Source: Rubritalea marina DSM 17716 (GTDB lineage: Bacteria; Verrucomicrobiota; Verrucomicrobiia; Verrucomicrobiales; Akkermansiaceae). Taken from it: a stretch of DNA of 64,000 bases. Shown here one piece after another: positions 1 to 7,598 of the stretch. The stretch's first letter is position 1; each line of letters opens with the position of its first letter. The translations under genes were made by a program, and so were the position numbers. The stretch is from NCBI RefSeq assembly GCF_000378105.1, contig NZ_KB899259.1, positions 1 through 64,000 on the forward strand, written 5' to 3'. Below the pieces are notes generated by a model. It was not told where the DNA came from, ran no database searches, and worked only from the letters and a program-made list of their open reading frames with translations.

Positions 1-297
1 TTGCGGAGCCGTGCTCCGGATCAACTTAGCGAGTTTCTCCTGCGCTCCCCTTGGCGGGTGAGGCGGGGCGCAATCTACATATTCCTCAGAGTCACGCAAG
101 TCATTTCGGCACCTTTTTTCACTTTTTATTCAAGACCATCCATAAACCACTGCATTTTCAATAAATTCGATCTGCTAGAAAACTCACAGCACTTTAGCTA
201 GTTGCTCACCACACGCGCTAAAAACCTTTCACATGGCAACAAAAATGCCCAATACCGAAGTATTGGGCATCACATTGATGGTAATTTGTCTAATTGC
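1..297. other. Window-edge region without a convincing gene; two GC-rich hairpins
   Basis: No convincing coding region is visible. Positions 4-18 form a perfect 6-bp hairpin (CGGAGC/GCTCCG, 3-nt loop). Positions 41-72 form a second GC-rich stem (TGCG and CCCC pairing with GGGG and CGCA). The rest is AT-richer and ends in the terminator of the minus-strand FKBP gene. A 66-codon plus-strand frame at 1-201 has no recognisable features and I treat it as chance. The two close hairpins could be a REP-like intergenic repeat, but no second copy was noticed in this window. Confidence 0.35.
240..270 (-). terminator. Intrinsic terminator of the FKBP gene
   Basis: Positions 245-270 form a perfect 11-bp stem (ATGCCCAATAC/GTATTGGGCAT) with a CGAA tetraloop. 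On the minus strand it is followed by TTTTTGT, 27 nt after the FKBP stop codon. Confidence 0.9.
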
Positions 298-1551
298 TTA
301 GCGAATACTAAAGAGTTCGACGTCAAAGCAGAGCATTCCCGCTGGAGCGCCATTTGGCGGATTCTCACCGTAAGCAAGCTTTGCGGGGATCCAAAAACGA
401 CGTTTCTCACCCACAACCATAAGTTGCACGCCCTCAGTCCAACCTGGAATCACCTGATTTAGCGGAAAAGAAACTTTCTCACCGCGTGCCACTGAACTAT
501 CGAATAATTGGCCATCAGTCGTCCAGCCACTGTAGTGCACTTCAACAGTGTCAGTTGCCTTCGGATGCTTGTCACCGGTGCCCTTCTTCAACACCTTCGA
601 AGCTAATCCTGAATCGGACTTCTCGGCATCAGCGGGAGCCGCTGCCACATCCTCTGGTGTTTTTGGTGGCTCTGGCATGTCTTGAATTTCAAGCAGTTCA
701 ACTTCGAAGCAGAGCATCCCAGATGGTGCCCCAGGGCGCTGTGGTGTTTCGCCATATGCCAATTCAGCAGGAATCCAGAAGCGACGCTTCTCACCTTCTA
801 CCATAAGCTGAACGCCTTCAGTCCAACCTGGAATAACCTGATTCAAACCAAAAGTTGCTGGCTGACCACGCAGCACGGAGCTATCAAAGAGCTTACCATC
901 AGTGGTCCAACCACTGTAATGCACTGTGACCTTGTCATGAGCGTCCGGCTTCACTGCACCGGAACCTTCGTTCAGCACCTTGGAGGCGAGCCCCGATGCT
1001 GTTTTCTCTGCATCAGCTGGCGCCGCAGCCACGTCTTCTGGTGTTTTTGGTGGCTCTGGTGCCTTTTCAATATCAAAAAGCTCTACATCGAAACAGAGCA
1101 TCCCACCCGGACGGCCACCGCCTGGGCTCTCACCATATGCCAATTCAGCCGGAATCCAGAAGCGGCGCTTCTCACCCACCACCATGAGCTGAAGCCCTTC
1201 TGTCCAACCCTTAATCACACGGTCGAGTGGGAAAGTGGCCTTCTGCCCACGCTGAACAGAACTATCGAAGAGCTTTCCGTCTGTAGTCCATCCACTGTAA
1301 TGAACTGTTACTGTATCTTTTGCGCTTGGTTTTTCTGAGCCTGAGCCCTGTTGGAGAATCTTCGAGGCTAAGCCTGAAGCCGTTTTTTCTGCTCCAGATG
1401 GGGCTGCCGCCACATCTTCTGGAGTCGTTACATTTTCTGCGTTCACAAGATTGATTGAGCCACAAGCAAGCGCGGCACTGATGCCGGCCGCCATTATTTT
1501 TTTGCTATGAGTTTTTTTCACTAGAGCACTCTTCGCAATCCCACATGACAT
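298..1551 (-). CDS. Secreted protein with three tandem FKBP-type peptidyl-prolyl isomerase domains
   Basis: A 417-residue protein with a basic N-terminus and hydrophobic segment (about residues 11-38, ending VNA-EN) that reads as a signal peptide. Three near-identical FKBP domains start at about residues 60, 187 and 315 (period about 127). Each carries the family pattern VHYSGWTTDG, LFDSS, a VIxGWTEGxQLM active-site strand, GEKRRFWIPAxLAYGE and a closing MLCFxVEL strand. The linker PEPPKTPEDVAAAP is also repeated, so the array arose by recent internal duplication. FKBPs catalyse cis-trans isomerisation of Xaa-Pro bonds; this one should act outside the cytoplasm as a folding catalyst or chaperone. 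Start chosen at 1551; Met20 (1494) is an alternative that would still leave a short signal peptide. Single gene with its own terminator. Confidence 0.9.
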   Translation of the reverse strand: MSCGIAKSALVKKTHSKKIMAAGISAALACGSINLVNAENVTTPEDVAAAPSGAEKTASGLASKILQQGSGSEKPSAKDTVTVHYSGWTTDGKLFDSSVQRGQKATFPLDRVIKGWTEGLQLMVVGEKRRFWIPAELAYGESPGGGRPGGMLCFDVELFDIEKAPEPPKTPEDVAAAPADAEKTASGLASKVLNEGSGAVKPDAHDKVTVHYSGWTTDGKLFDSSVLRGQPATFGLNQVIPGWTEGVQLMVEGEKRRFWIPAELAYGETPQRPGAPSGMLCFEVELLEIQDMPEPPKTPEDVAAAPADAEKSDSGLASKVLKKGTGDKHPKATDTVEVHYSGWTTDGQLFDSSVARGEKVSFPLNQVIPGWTEGVQLMVVGEKRRFWIPAKLAYGENPPNGAPAGMLCFDVELFSIR

Positions 1552-1572
1552 GTCAAGCGAGGGCTTGAGCCC

Positions 1573-2025
1573 TTATGAATCTTTTAAGCAAGGCACCACT
1601 AGAACCGGAATCTTGGATTTTTTCACGACCGCAGCAGTGATACTTCCTAATAACATGCTCGCCAGAGCGCCATGCCCGTGACTACCAATAACCAACATCG
1701 TAGCCTGCGAGCTATCCAGGTAATCAAGGAGTTGATTCTCAGGCTTCCCCGTTAGAATCACTTGCTCAGCATTCAAATCCTTCAAGCAATCTGAAGCCAA
1801 CATATCAATCATACGCTTCCCCGCTCTACTGATGGCAGCCTCAAGAAACTCAGTGGAAATAGCCAACTCTTCCGAGTACATCCCGCTGGCTGTATACAAC
1901 ACCGAATCATCCACTACGTGAACTAAAACAACCTGGCAATCCATCGTTTGAACCAGAGAACACGCAGCCTCCATCACATGCTGCGATTCGGGAGAAAAAT
2001 CAATGGCAACTACTAACTTTTGCAT
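1573..2025 (-). CDS. Universal stress protein, UspA family
   Basis: About 150 residues, a single USP domain (Rossmann-like alpha/beta). The N-terminal strand MQKLVVAIDFSPES and the C-terminal GSHGHGALASMLLGS followed by a VPVLVVP-like strand match the ATP-binding class of the family (G-2x-G-9x-G(S) pattern). The start is placed at 2025 because AGGGA lies just upstream; an upstream Met at 2046 would add seven residues with no support. USPs are cytoplasmic nucleotide-binding dimers induced by starvation and stress; the exact role here is unknown. It lies 21 nt upstream of the FKBP gene on the same strand, so co-transcription is possible. Confidence 0.92.
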   Translation of the reverse strand: MQKLVVAIDFSPESQHVMEAACSLVQTMDCQVVLVHVVDDSVLYTASGMYSEELAISTEFLEAAISRAGKRMIDMLASDCLKDLNAEQVILTGKPENQLLDYLDSSQATMLVIGSHGHGALASMLLGSITAAVVKKSKIPVLVVPCLKDS

Positions 2026-2121
2026 GATCCCTAGTTCATAACACACATTCGCTACTATTCCCAGTTATCATTCCATCCACGATCTGCTATATTGCCAACG
2101 GCAGGCGCCAAGACCAAAACC

Positions 2122-2583
2122 ATGGACACAGCACACCCAGTATTAGCAATCGATCACGGAGAGGCCAGAATTGGTCTAGCTATCACAGATCCAGTAGGCA
2201 TCATGGCCCACCCGCTCGAAACGATTCAAACAAAAACAACCCAAGTTTTTGAACGCATCAACACAATAATCGCCGAGCGCAAAGTCCAACAAATCGTGAT
2301 CGGCCTCCCACTTAGGATGGATGGATCTGAAGGCAGCGCAGCAGACAAAATCCGAAACTTCACCGAAGAACTTCACGCCTCGTTGCCAGCGGAGATCCCT
2401 ATCCACTTCATGGATGAACGCCTCACCACAGTAAGCGCCTCAGCCAAACTCCATGCTGCTGGAAAAAACGCGAAGAAACAAAAGGCGATCATCGATCAAG
2501 CAGCAGCAGTTGAAATTCTGAATGACTGGCTCAAGCAACAGTTTCCAACAGAATTTGATGAACCTCAGTTTGACCAATACTAG
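2122..2583 (+). CDS. ruvX: Putative pre-16S rRNA nuclease / Holliday junction resolvase-like YqgF
   Basis: The RuvX/YqgF family has an RNase H-like fold and is implicated in 16S rRNA 5' end maturation. Visible hallmarks: the first strand VLAIDHGEARIGLAI with the catalytic Asp, the IVIGLPLRMDGSEG loop, the FMDERLTT segment with acidic residues, and a C-terminal IIDQAAAVEIL helix with the last Asp. About 153 residues from Met at 2122, which matches the family; an in-frame ATG at 2092 would add ten residues of no clear character. The 3' end may overlap the next gene, depending on which start that gene uses, which suggests translational coupling. Confidence 0.93.
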   Translation: MDTAHPVLAIDHGEARIGLAITDPVGIMAHPLETIQTKTTQVFERINTIIAERKVQQIVIGLPLRMDGSEGSAADKIRNFTEELHASLPAEIPIHFMDERLTTVSASAKLHAAGKNAKKQKAIIDQAAAVEILNDWLKQQFPTEFDEPQFDQY

Positions 2584-3334
2584 AGACACCGTGTTAGAAG
2601 ATGATTTTAATGACTGCCTAATGAAGGCAATGCATGGGCAAGCCTTAAACACTGAGAAGCTTGCAATACGCGCAGGAATCCCTCAAGAGCGCATACTCCG
2701 CACCCTGCAGGGAGAGCATGACACCCCAACCATTTCAGCGCTTGCCTCAATACTCGGATTGGATAGCGACAAACTAGTCAACCTAAAATCCTACCAGCCA
2801 CGAGTGACCACACCGCATGCGCTGCACATGATTACAAGCCCCTTCGGGCACCTCGGAGTGAACGCTTATATCGTCACGAGCAATGGAGAATCCATCATCT
2901 TTGACACTGGCACAGACAGCACTGAACTTCACCGCATCGCTCCGAATCCCAAACATCTTTGCATTACCCATAACCACCCAGATCACAATCAAGGAATGCA
3001 AGAGTTTGAGTCCTGTACGATTTTCACGCCGGACTCCCTAAACCCAGGAGACTCTATCTCCATTGGCTCTTTGGGCATTGAAGTTATCGACTCCTCTGGC
3101 CATTTCTCCCCAGCAAGAACCTACCTGATCCATGGTGACTCATCACCAATCGCCATCGTTGGCGACGCTATCTTTGCTGGCTCAATCGGCAAAATCCCAG
3201 GGAATAAATACAACTCGGGACTGAAGACAATCAGGGAGAACATTCTCAACTTAGACCCATCTACCATCCTGTGTCCAGGACATGGCCCGTTGACCACAGT
3301 GGCCCAAGAACTTCTTCACAATCCATTTTTTTAA
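2558..3334 (+). CDS. Fusion of an XRE-like HTH domain with a metallo-beta-lactamase-fold hydrolase
   Basis: An N-terminal helix-turn-helix-like region (ALNTEKLAIRAGI to ALASILGLDSDKL) is followed by a metallo-beta-lactamase domain. The latter has the complete metal-ligand set: THNHPDH, a His in SSGHFSP, the Asp of VGDAIFAG, and the final His of LCPGHGP. The closest families are glyoxalase II-like thioesterases. The start is uncertain: ATG 2558 lies inside the ruvX 3' end, while GTG 2591 begins 8 nt after the ruvX stop and keeps the whole HTH region. The HTH may be regulatory or simply a dimerisation or substrate lid. Substrate unknown. Confidence 0.82.
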   Translation: MNLSLTNTRDTVLEDDFNDCLMKAMHGQALNTEKLAIRAGIPQERILRTLQGEHDTPTISALASILGLDSDKLVNLKSYQPRVTTPHALHMITSPFGHLGVNAYIVTSNGESIIFDTGTDSTELHRIAPNPKHLCITHNHPDHNQGMQEFESCTIFTPDSLNPGDSISIGSLGIEVIDSSGHFSPARTYLIHGDSSPIAIVGDAIFAGSIGKIPGNKYNSGLKTIRENILNLDPSTILCPGHGPLTTVAQELLHNPFF

Positions 3335-3653
3335 TGGCCTCAGTCACTCCGAGAAAGAAGTTGAACAAAGACTTATGGTGCACGAACGTTGTTTAAGAAG
3401 CATAAATGCTTCTTCCCCTTTGATTATTGTTCAGTGACACTCGACTAGCTGTTGTTCAGGACACACACAAGTGAGACACCCCATCACACTCGATTCACAT
3501 ACCCTGCTCAAATCAACTAATTGATCCATAAGCCCTTGCTCAATTCCTCAAGCGAAGGACTGTAAGAAGCGCTTCAACTTTACTGCTGTTAAGTTTTCCG
3601 CGCTTAGTATTGTGAATACTATCTTTTTAACGGAGGTTGAACATCCTCATTTT
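3335..3653. other. Intergenic region, about 320 nt, no gene seen
   Basis: Convergent intergenic space between the MBL gene and the DEAD-box helicase. It contains a perfect 8-bp palindromic hairpin at 3395-3414 (AAGAAGCA, loop TAAA, TGCTTCTT) and a weaker AGTATT/AATACT hairpin near 3606-3622. Neither has a clean T-run. No tRNA or credible reading frame is visible. Confidence 0.5.
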
Positions 3654-4970
3654 TTAGGACTTAGTGTCATTATTCCCGCGATTCCGCTGCGGCTTCCTCT
3701 TGGCACCGGACTTCGCCCGATCACCCTGTTCCCTTGATCTAGAGGGGCCTCTACCCTTATTTTGAGGTCGACGTGAACGCGACTTAGCGTGCGGCCTCCT
3801 ATTGGAAGTTTTTGGCGGCTGCGGACTGGCTACCTCCGTAGGCTCAAACCCCTGAACCACCACTTGCTTCAGTTGCAATTTGGTTAACTTTTCAATCGCT
3901 CTCAACTGATCGAACTGATCCACACACAACAATGAAATAGCATGTCCGTCTGCCCCAGCTCTTCCTGTGCGCCCGATGCGATGCACATAATCTTCAGCCT
4001 GATCCGGTAGATCAAAATTAACGACCTGAGGTAACTGGCGGATATCAATACCACGTGCCGCAATATCGGTAGCCACAAGGACATTCAACTTACCCGCTTT
4101 GAAGCCATCTAAAGCTTTAGTTCGCGCGCCCTGGCTTTTATCACCATGAATGGCAGAGGATTTCACACCGCATGATTCTAGCTTGCGAGCAAGTCGATTG
4201 GCGCCATGCTTGGTCCGCACAAATACCAGACACTGCTTCCAACCATGTTGTTTAATCAAATGCAACAACAGAGCGCCCCGCTTCACTTTATCCACTGGGT
4301 GCACCACTTGAGTCACTCTCTGCGCAGTGGTATTTCTAGGTGCTACAGATATTTCTACTGGTTTAGAGACTACCTGCTTCGACAATTTACGAATTTCGGG
4401 TGAAAATGTGGCCGAGAAAAGCAAGGTTTGCCGCTTTGCTGGGAGCAACTTCAAGAGCTTCTTAATCTCATGAATGAAGCCCATATCCAACATGCGATCT
4501 GCTTCGTCTAGCACCAGAACCTCAAGATCTTGAAAGCTCACAGCACCTTGATCGCATAGATCAAGCAAGCGCCCCGGAGTCGCCACGAGAACATCCACCC
4601 CCGCACGCAACTTTGCTATTTGAGGTTTGATATTCACCCCACCAAAGGCCACGCCTGTATTTAGATCGAGATACTTAGCGTATTTCTTCACATTATCAGC
4701 CACTTGAGCTGCCAACTCCCTCGTAGGAGTGATCACCAATGCGCGGACCCTCTTGGACTTCGCCCGCTCACCTTCTGAGAGCTTTTGCAGCACGGGCAAG
4801 CTGAAGCCAGCGGTCTTACCCGTCCCAGTCTGAGCCGCAGCTAAAACATCATGCCCTTCTAAAACAATTGGAATCGCTTTCACCTGAATCGGGGAGGGCT
4901 CACGGTACGACTCCTCTCGAAGCACACGCTGGATTTGCGGAGAAAGAGGAAATTCAGAAAAATCTATCAT
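3654..4970 (-). CDS. ATP-dependent DEAD-box RNA helicase, RhlE type
   Basis: 438 residues with all superfamily 2 helicase motifs in order: Q motif ([11 protein letters not shown]), I (AAQTGTGKT), Ia (PTRELAAQ), Ib (TPGRL), II (DEAD), III (SAT), IV-V ([11 protein letters not shown]) and VI ([10 protein letters not shown]). The last 60 or so residues are a highly basic Arg/Lys/Ser tail typical of RhlE proteins that contact RNA non-specifically. It probably remodels rRNA or mRNA structures in ribosome assembly or cold adaptation. It appears monocistronic. Assignment to DEAD-box helicase is certain; the RhlE subgroup is likely from the short core plus basic tail. Confidence 0.95.
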   Translation of the reverse strand: MIDFSEFPLSPQIQRVLREESYREPSPIQVKAIPIVLEGHDVLAAAQTGTGKTAGFSLPVLQKLSEGERAKSKRVRALVITPTRELAAQVADNVKKYAKYLDLNTGVAFGGVNIKPQIAKLRAGVDVLVATPGRLLDLCDQGAVSFQDLEVLVLDEADRMLDMGFIHEIKKLLKLLPAKRQTLLFSATFSPEIRKLSKQVVSKPVEISVAPRNTTAQRVTQVVHPVDKVKRGALLLHLIKQHGWKQCLVFVRTKHGANRLARKLESCGVKSSAIHGDKSQGARTKALDGFKAGKLNVLVATDIAARGIDIRQLPQVVNFDLPDQAEDYVHRIGRTGRAGADGHAISLLCVDQFDQLRAIEKLTKLQLKQVVVQGFEPTEVASPQPPKTSNRRPHAKSRSRRPQNKGRGPSRSREQGDRAKSGAKRKPQRNRGNNDTKS

Positions 4971-5042
4971 AGTAAGTAGCTGCCGACTGAGCAGAACGCG
5001 ACCCTAGGCAGCAATTAAGACGTTGAGCAACAAACAAAACGC

Positions 5043-5077
5043 AAAATCCCTCGCCGGACGTGCCGGCGAGGGATTTT
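5043..5077 (-). terminator. Strong intrinsic terminator downstream of the selenoprotein gene
   Basis: A perfect 15-bp stem (AAAATCCCTCGCCGG with its complement) and a 5-nt loop, with terminal A/T pairs giving a T-run on either strand. It lies 30 nt downstream of the TAA stop of the minus-strand selenoprotein frame. An intact terminator supports that frame being a live transcription unit. Confidence 0.9.
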
Positions 5078-5107
5078 CATATCTTTAGATCTCTCGTATC
5101 TCAGGAA

Positions 5108-5671
5108 TTAAAGGCTAGCCTTCTTCACTGACAGAACGGAGATTTTGTACTTTTTCAATGCATCTGTGACTGCTTTTTCATCGAGCGCCTTGTCTTCTGC
5201 AAGCTGGATCTCGAGATTGCTATTCACATATGCTGCTGCAATATTCGGCAATTTCTCTAAGGCCACACGGGCCTTATCATTTTCAATCGCTCAGGTAGCA
5301 CCTTTCACTTTGAGCATGTAAGCAGCTTCTGCCACTGCTTGCTCAGTCTCTTCTAGAGAAACAAAGCTCACAGGACCTTTACTAAATGCATCCTTTAAAC
5401 CTTGCTCTGTGAGCTTCTCACCATCTTTCATAAAGACTGTGGTGCGAAGACCAGACATTTTGAAGGAATCAACTCCTTTTTGACTTGAGATGGCCGCACG
5501 GACCGCCTTACCGGCGCCTCATCCTCCACCTTTAGCAGTGACAATGAATACCTTCATTGTCTTATTGTCAGCCGCGGCTGCTTGTTGCGTTGCTTCAGCA
5601 AGTGTTACTTCGGTGGTGAGACCACCAAAGGCAAGCACTGCGCACGCTGCGATTAGATATTTCTTTTTCAT
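5108..5671 (-). CDS. Predicted double-selenocysteine exported HMA-domain protein (two in-frame TGA codons)
   Basis: A 187-codon frame from ATG 5671 to TAA 5108, broken only by TGA codons at 51 (5519-5521) and 127 (5291-5293). Residues 1-25 are a signal peptide (MKKKYLIAACAVLAF...). Domain 1 (39-106) starts MKVFIVTAKGGG-U-GAGKAV. Domain 2 (118-185) reads YMLKVKGAT-U-AIENDKARVALEKLP and continues AYVNSN. Both match the HMA pattern (VxGMTCxxC...VExALxxLPGV). Each TGA replaces the first metal-binding Cys, and the second Cys is absent in both domains. There is no frameshift, codon usage is normal, and SECIS-like hairpins follow each TGA. SelB is encoded about 9 kb away, and TGA is a normal stop elsewhere. 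I infer a periplasmic redox or metal/metalloid-binding selenoprotein. The alternative is a pseudogene with two nonsense mutations. Confidence 0.85.
5248..5290 (-). promoter_or_regulatory. Putative bacterial SECIS element for Sec127
   Basis: Starts directly after TGA 127. Lower stem GCGAUU/AAUUGC (6 bp, one G-U), internal loop of 8 and 4 nt, upper stem UAAGGCC/GGCCUUA (7 perfect bp), apical loop CGUGU with G at its second position. The loop begins 21 nt after the UGA. This fits the bacterial SECIS rules (loop roughly 16-37 nt from UGA, G in the first two loop positions). Folded by eye. Confidence 0.75.
5486..5510 (-). promoter_or_regulatory. Putative bacterial SECIS element for Sec51
   Basis: The upper stem GGUC/GGCC (4 bp, one U-G) closes an apical loop CGUGC with G at position 2, 18 nt after TGA 51. 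Below a C-A mismatch the stem continues with AGG/UCU (three pairs, one G-U). The core GGUCCGUGCGGCC matches 11 of 13 nt of the Sec127 core GGCCCGUGUGGCC. A competing short hairpin (CGCC, loop GGUAA, GGCG) sits closer to the UGA, so this fold is less certain than the Sec127 one. Confidence 0.6.
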
Positions 5672-5770
5672 ATCATCGGTAAGATACCTCAATAGAGATC
5701 TTATTCCACAAAAATCGCTTGAATCAAAAAAAGCAAGAATCTCACCCTACACAAGCAAGGATGAGCGCAG

Positions 5771-5857
5771 TGGTACCACCGACCGGACTCGAACCGGTAC
5801 GCCCCGAAGGACAGCAGATTTTAAGTCTGCGGCGTCTACCAATTCCGCCACGGTGGC
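5771..5857 (-). tRNA. tRNA-Leu (anticodon TAA)
   Basis: An 87-nt class II tRNA with encoded CCA. Acceptor GCCACCG pairs with CGGTGGT; anticodon loop CTTAAAA gives anticodon TAA; a long variable arm (TGTCCTTCGGGGCG region) and T-arm GGTTCGAGTCC are visible. It lies between the membrane zinc-finger gene and the selenoprotein gene on the same strand. Confidence 0.97.
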
Positions 5858-5908
5858 TTGTGGCGCACATCTAAAAGTTAGATATCCGATCCATCTGCGG
5901 GGCGCACC

Positions 5909-7498
5909 CTATCGACGAGATTGGATCTCGTCAATAGTTGCTTTCAAAGAGTTTTTGAGATCCCCCTGAGCCTCCTGGTAAGCGGGAATCAAGACCTGTA
6001 GAGAACCCTCTCCACCCACCTTGCGCAAAATGATAGAAGCTGATCGCTTGGCGCTAATGTCTAGATCGGGAAACACCTCGAGCAATGCAGCCTCCGCCCG
6101 CACTCCTGCACTCAGCAGTAGCGCCTCATTCGCAATGCGATCCTGCATCCAAGCATAAACCATCACATCGCCGATCTCAGACACATCTTGTTCAATCAAA
6201 TATTCTAGATAGCTACGTGGAATCGGCTGCTTAAGAACAGCAAGCTGACGAGCTTGATCTACAACCTCTTGTCGCACGCCACTCTCAGGATCATCCCAGC
6301 GCTTCAACACCTCCACAACATCCTCTCGAAACTCACAACGTGGATCTTGAAGCATCAACAACAACTGCGCCACGACATCTGCACGTAGTCGAATACGATT
6401 CACCTGAATAAAACGCTGCACTGCCGCTTTTTGGCGATCTGGGTCGATGTGCTGCAACTCATGTAGGTTCACTAAATGGAACCTAGGGTGCTCCTCATCA
6501 ATCAAGACCGCAGTATCATTCATCGTCAATGCTGAGGCATCCACGCGCACGTCGATCAACTGCAGATCATCACGTTGAGCAACCACATCACCAAACTTTG
6601 GTACAGCCTGTACCAACTTGTTCATAGACACTTTGCAATCGGTATAGAGCAACAGAGTCGCTTTCTGCCCATTGACTGTACGATTCTTGTAGATTCTAGG
6701 CATTTCTTCAGAATCCATCACATGGCCAAGGTAATTACGAATCACATCGATGTGCGCTGGTTTCACGCCGAGCAAAGCAATACCAATGACTCGCTCAGGG
6801 CGCTCAGCCTCGTTGATCTGCTGCGCCACCACATCGTAACCAATATCTGATTTGTATTGAGCCAGTCGCTCTTCCGCCTGCAACTCCACCTCACGCTCGT
6901 CATCTACGACTGCCTCAGCAACCACTTTTTTTTCTTCAGCTTTCTCGTGAGGAAACCACAAGGGCAAGGTGCAGGTCGTCCCTGCAAACACGATGGTAAT
7001 CGCATAATCTAAGGCATGAAACCTGCGAAGCCCAAATAAAATCATCGAGCTCCCTATCAGAGAAAAGAAGCCCGAAAGCAACCACCTCTTACCCGGAGAC
7101 ATCGCCCCAAAGCTGTCAGTCTGGTGCTGCGTGATAAAGTACAGACTGATCGAAAGTAAAATCAACAAGCCAATAGCCACCATGATTTTCCCCATATCCC
7201 CCTTGGGCATCGAGTCCTGAGCTGTGACCGATTCATCGTATTCCACGGACTGGAATTGCACCTGATCAGCGATGTGCAAATCTGGTTTCTTCTTGGTGAA
7301 TCCCGAAAGCTGCTCCGATTTGCCACCTGGATAGACACGCTTGGTCTCGTCATCAAGATGATCACCATTCAGTATATGTTGTTCCTTGAGGTCGAAGGCA
7401 TACCCACAAGCCCCACATTCTACAGGAAAGCCTACCAGCTCTTCGGGCACAACGAATACTGCCTGGCACTCTGAACATTGGATCTGAATTTCACTCAT
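5909..7498 (-). CDS. Membrane protein with N-terminal zinc finger and C-terminal helical repeats; function unknown
   Basis: 529 residues. An N-terminal zinc-finger-like motif (C8xxC11 and C28xxC31) resembles the MJ0042-type finger at the N-terminus of many bacterial envelope proteins. Three hydrophobic segments follow at about 104-123, 138-157 and 164-182. An acidic charged linker leads to a soluble region from about 200 to the end. Its last 200 residues contain repeated helical pieces (for example VVAQLLLMLQDPRCEF and VLKRWDDPESGVRQEVV) that look like HEAT-type repeats. I do not recognise a specific family or enzymatic motif. The gene is followed on the same strand by tRNA-Leu and appears monocistronic. 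Confidence 0.8.
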   Translation of the reverse strand: MSEIQIQCSECQAVFVVPEELVGFPVECGACGYAFDLKEQHILNGDHLDDETKRVYPGGKSEQLSGFTKKKPDLHIADQVQFQSVEYDESVTAQDSMPKGDMGKIMVAIGLLILLSISLYFITQHQTDSFGAMSPGKRWLLSGFFSLIGSSMILFGLRRFHALDYAITIVFAGTTCTLPLWFPHEKAEEKKVVAEAVVDDEREVELQAEERLAQYKSDIGYDVVAQQINEAERPERVIGIALLGVKPAHIDVIRNYLGHVMDSEEMPRIYKNRTVNGQKATLLLYTDCKVSMNKLVQAVPKFGDVVAQRDDLQLIDVRVDASALTMNDTAVLIDEEHPRFHLVNLHELQHIDPDRQKAAVQRFIQVNRIRLRADVVAQLLLMLQDPRCEFREDVVEVLKRWDDPESGVRQEVVDQARQLAVLKQPIPRSYLEYLIEQDVSEIGDVMVYAWMQDRIANEALLLSAGVRAEAALLEVFPDLDISAKRSASIILRKVGGEGSLQVLIPAYQEAQGDLKNSLKATIDEIQSRR

Positions 7499-7598
7499 GA
7501 ATTGGTTTTTCTAACGAACTTTCGCAGTCTACATCAGCAATCTGATAAAATCCCAGCACATTCTACCAAGTCAAAAAAATTACTTTTGCGATGAGCAT

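Noticed and set aside
682-1338. 218-codon plus-strand frame
   Set aside because: Antisense to the repeated FKBP domains; no coding features of its own.
5108-5671. Pseudogene with two nonsense mutations
   Set aside because: No frameshift, intact start, signal peptide, stop and terminator; both TGAs fall at the same HMA Cys column and are followed by SECIS-like hairpins, and SelB is present.
5108-5671. Genome-wide TGA reassignment (Trp or Gly code)
   Set aside because: TGA is used as the terminal stop in uvrA, prc, metF and the M23 gene, among others in the window.
5490-5969. 159-codon plus-strand frame
   Set aside because: Runs across tRNA-Leu and is antisense to the selenoprotein and zinc-finger genes.
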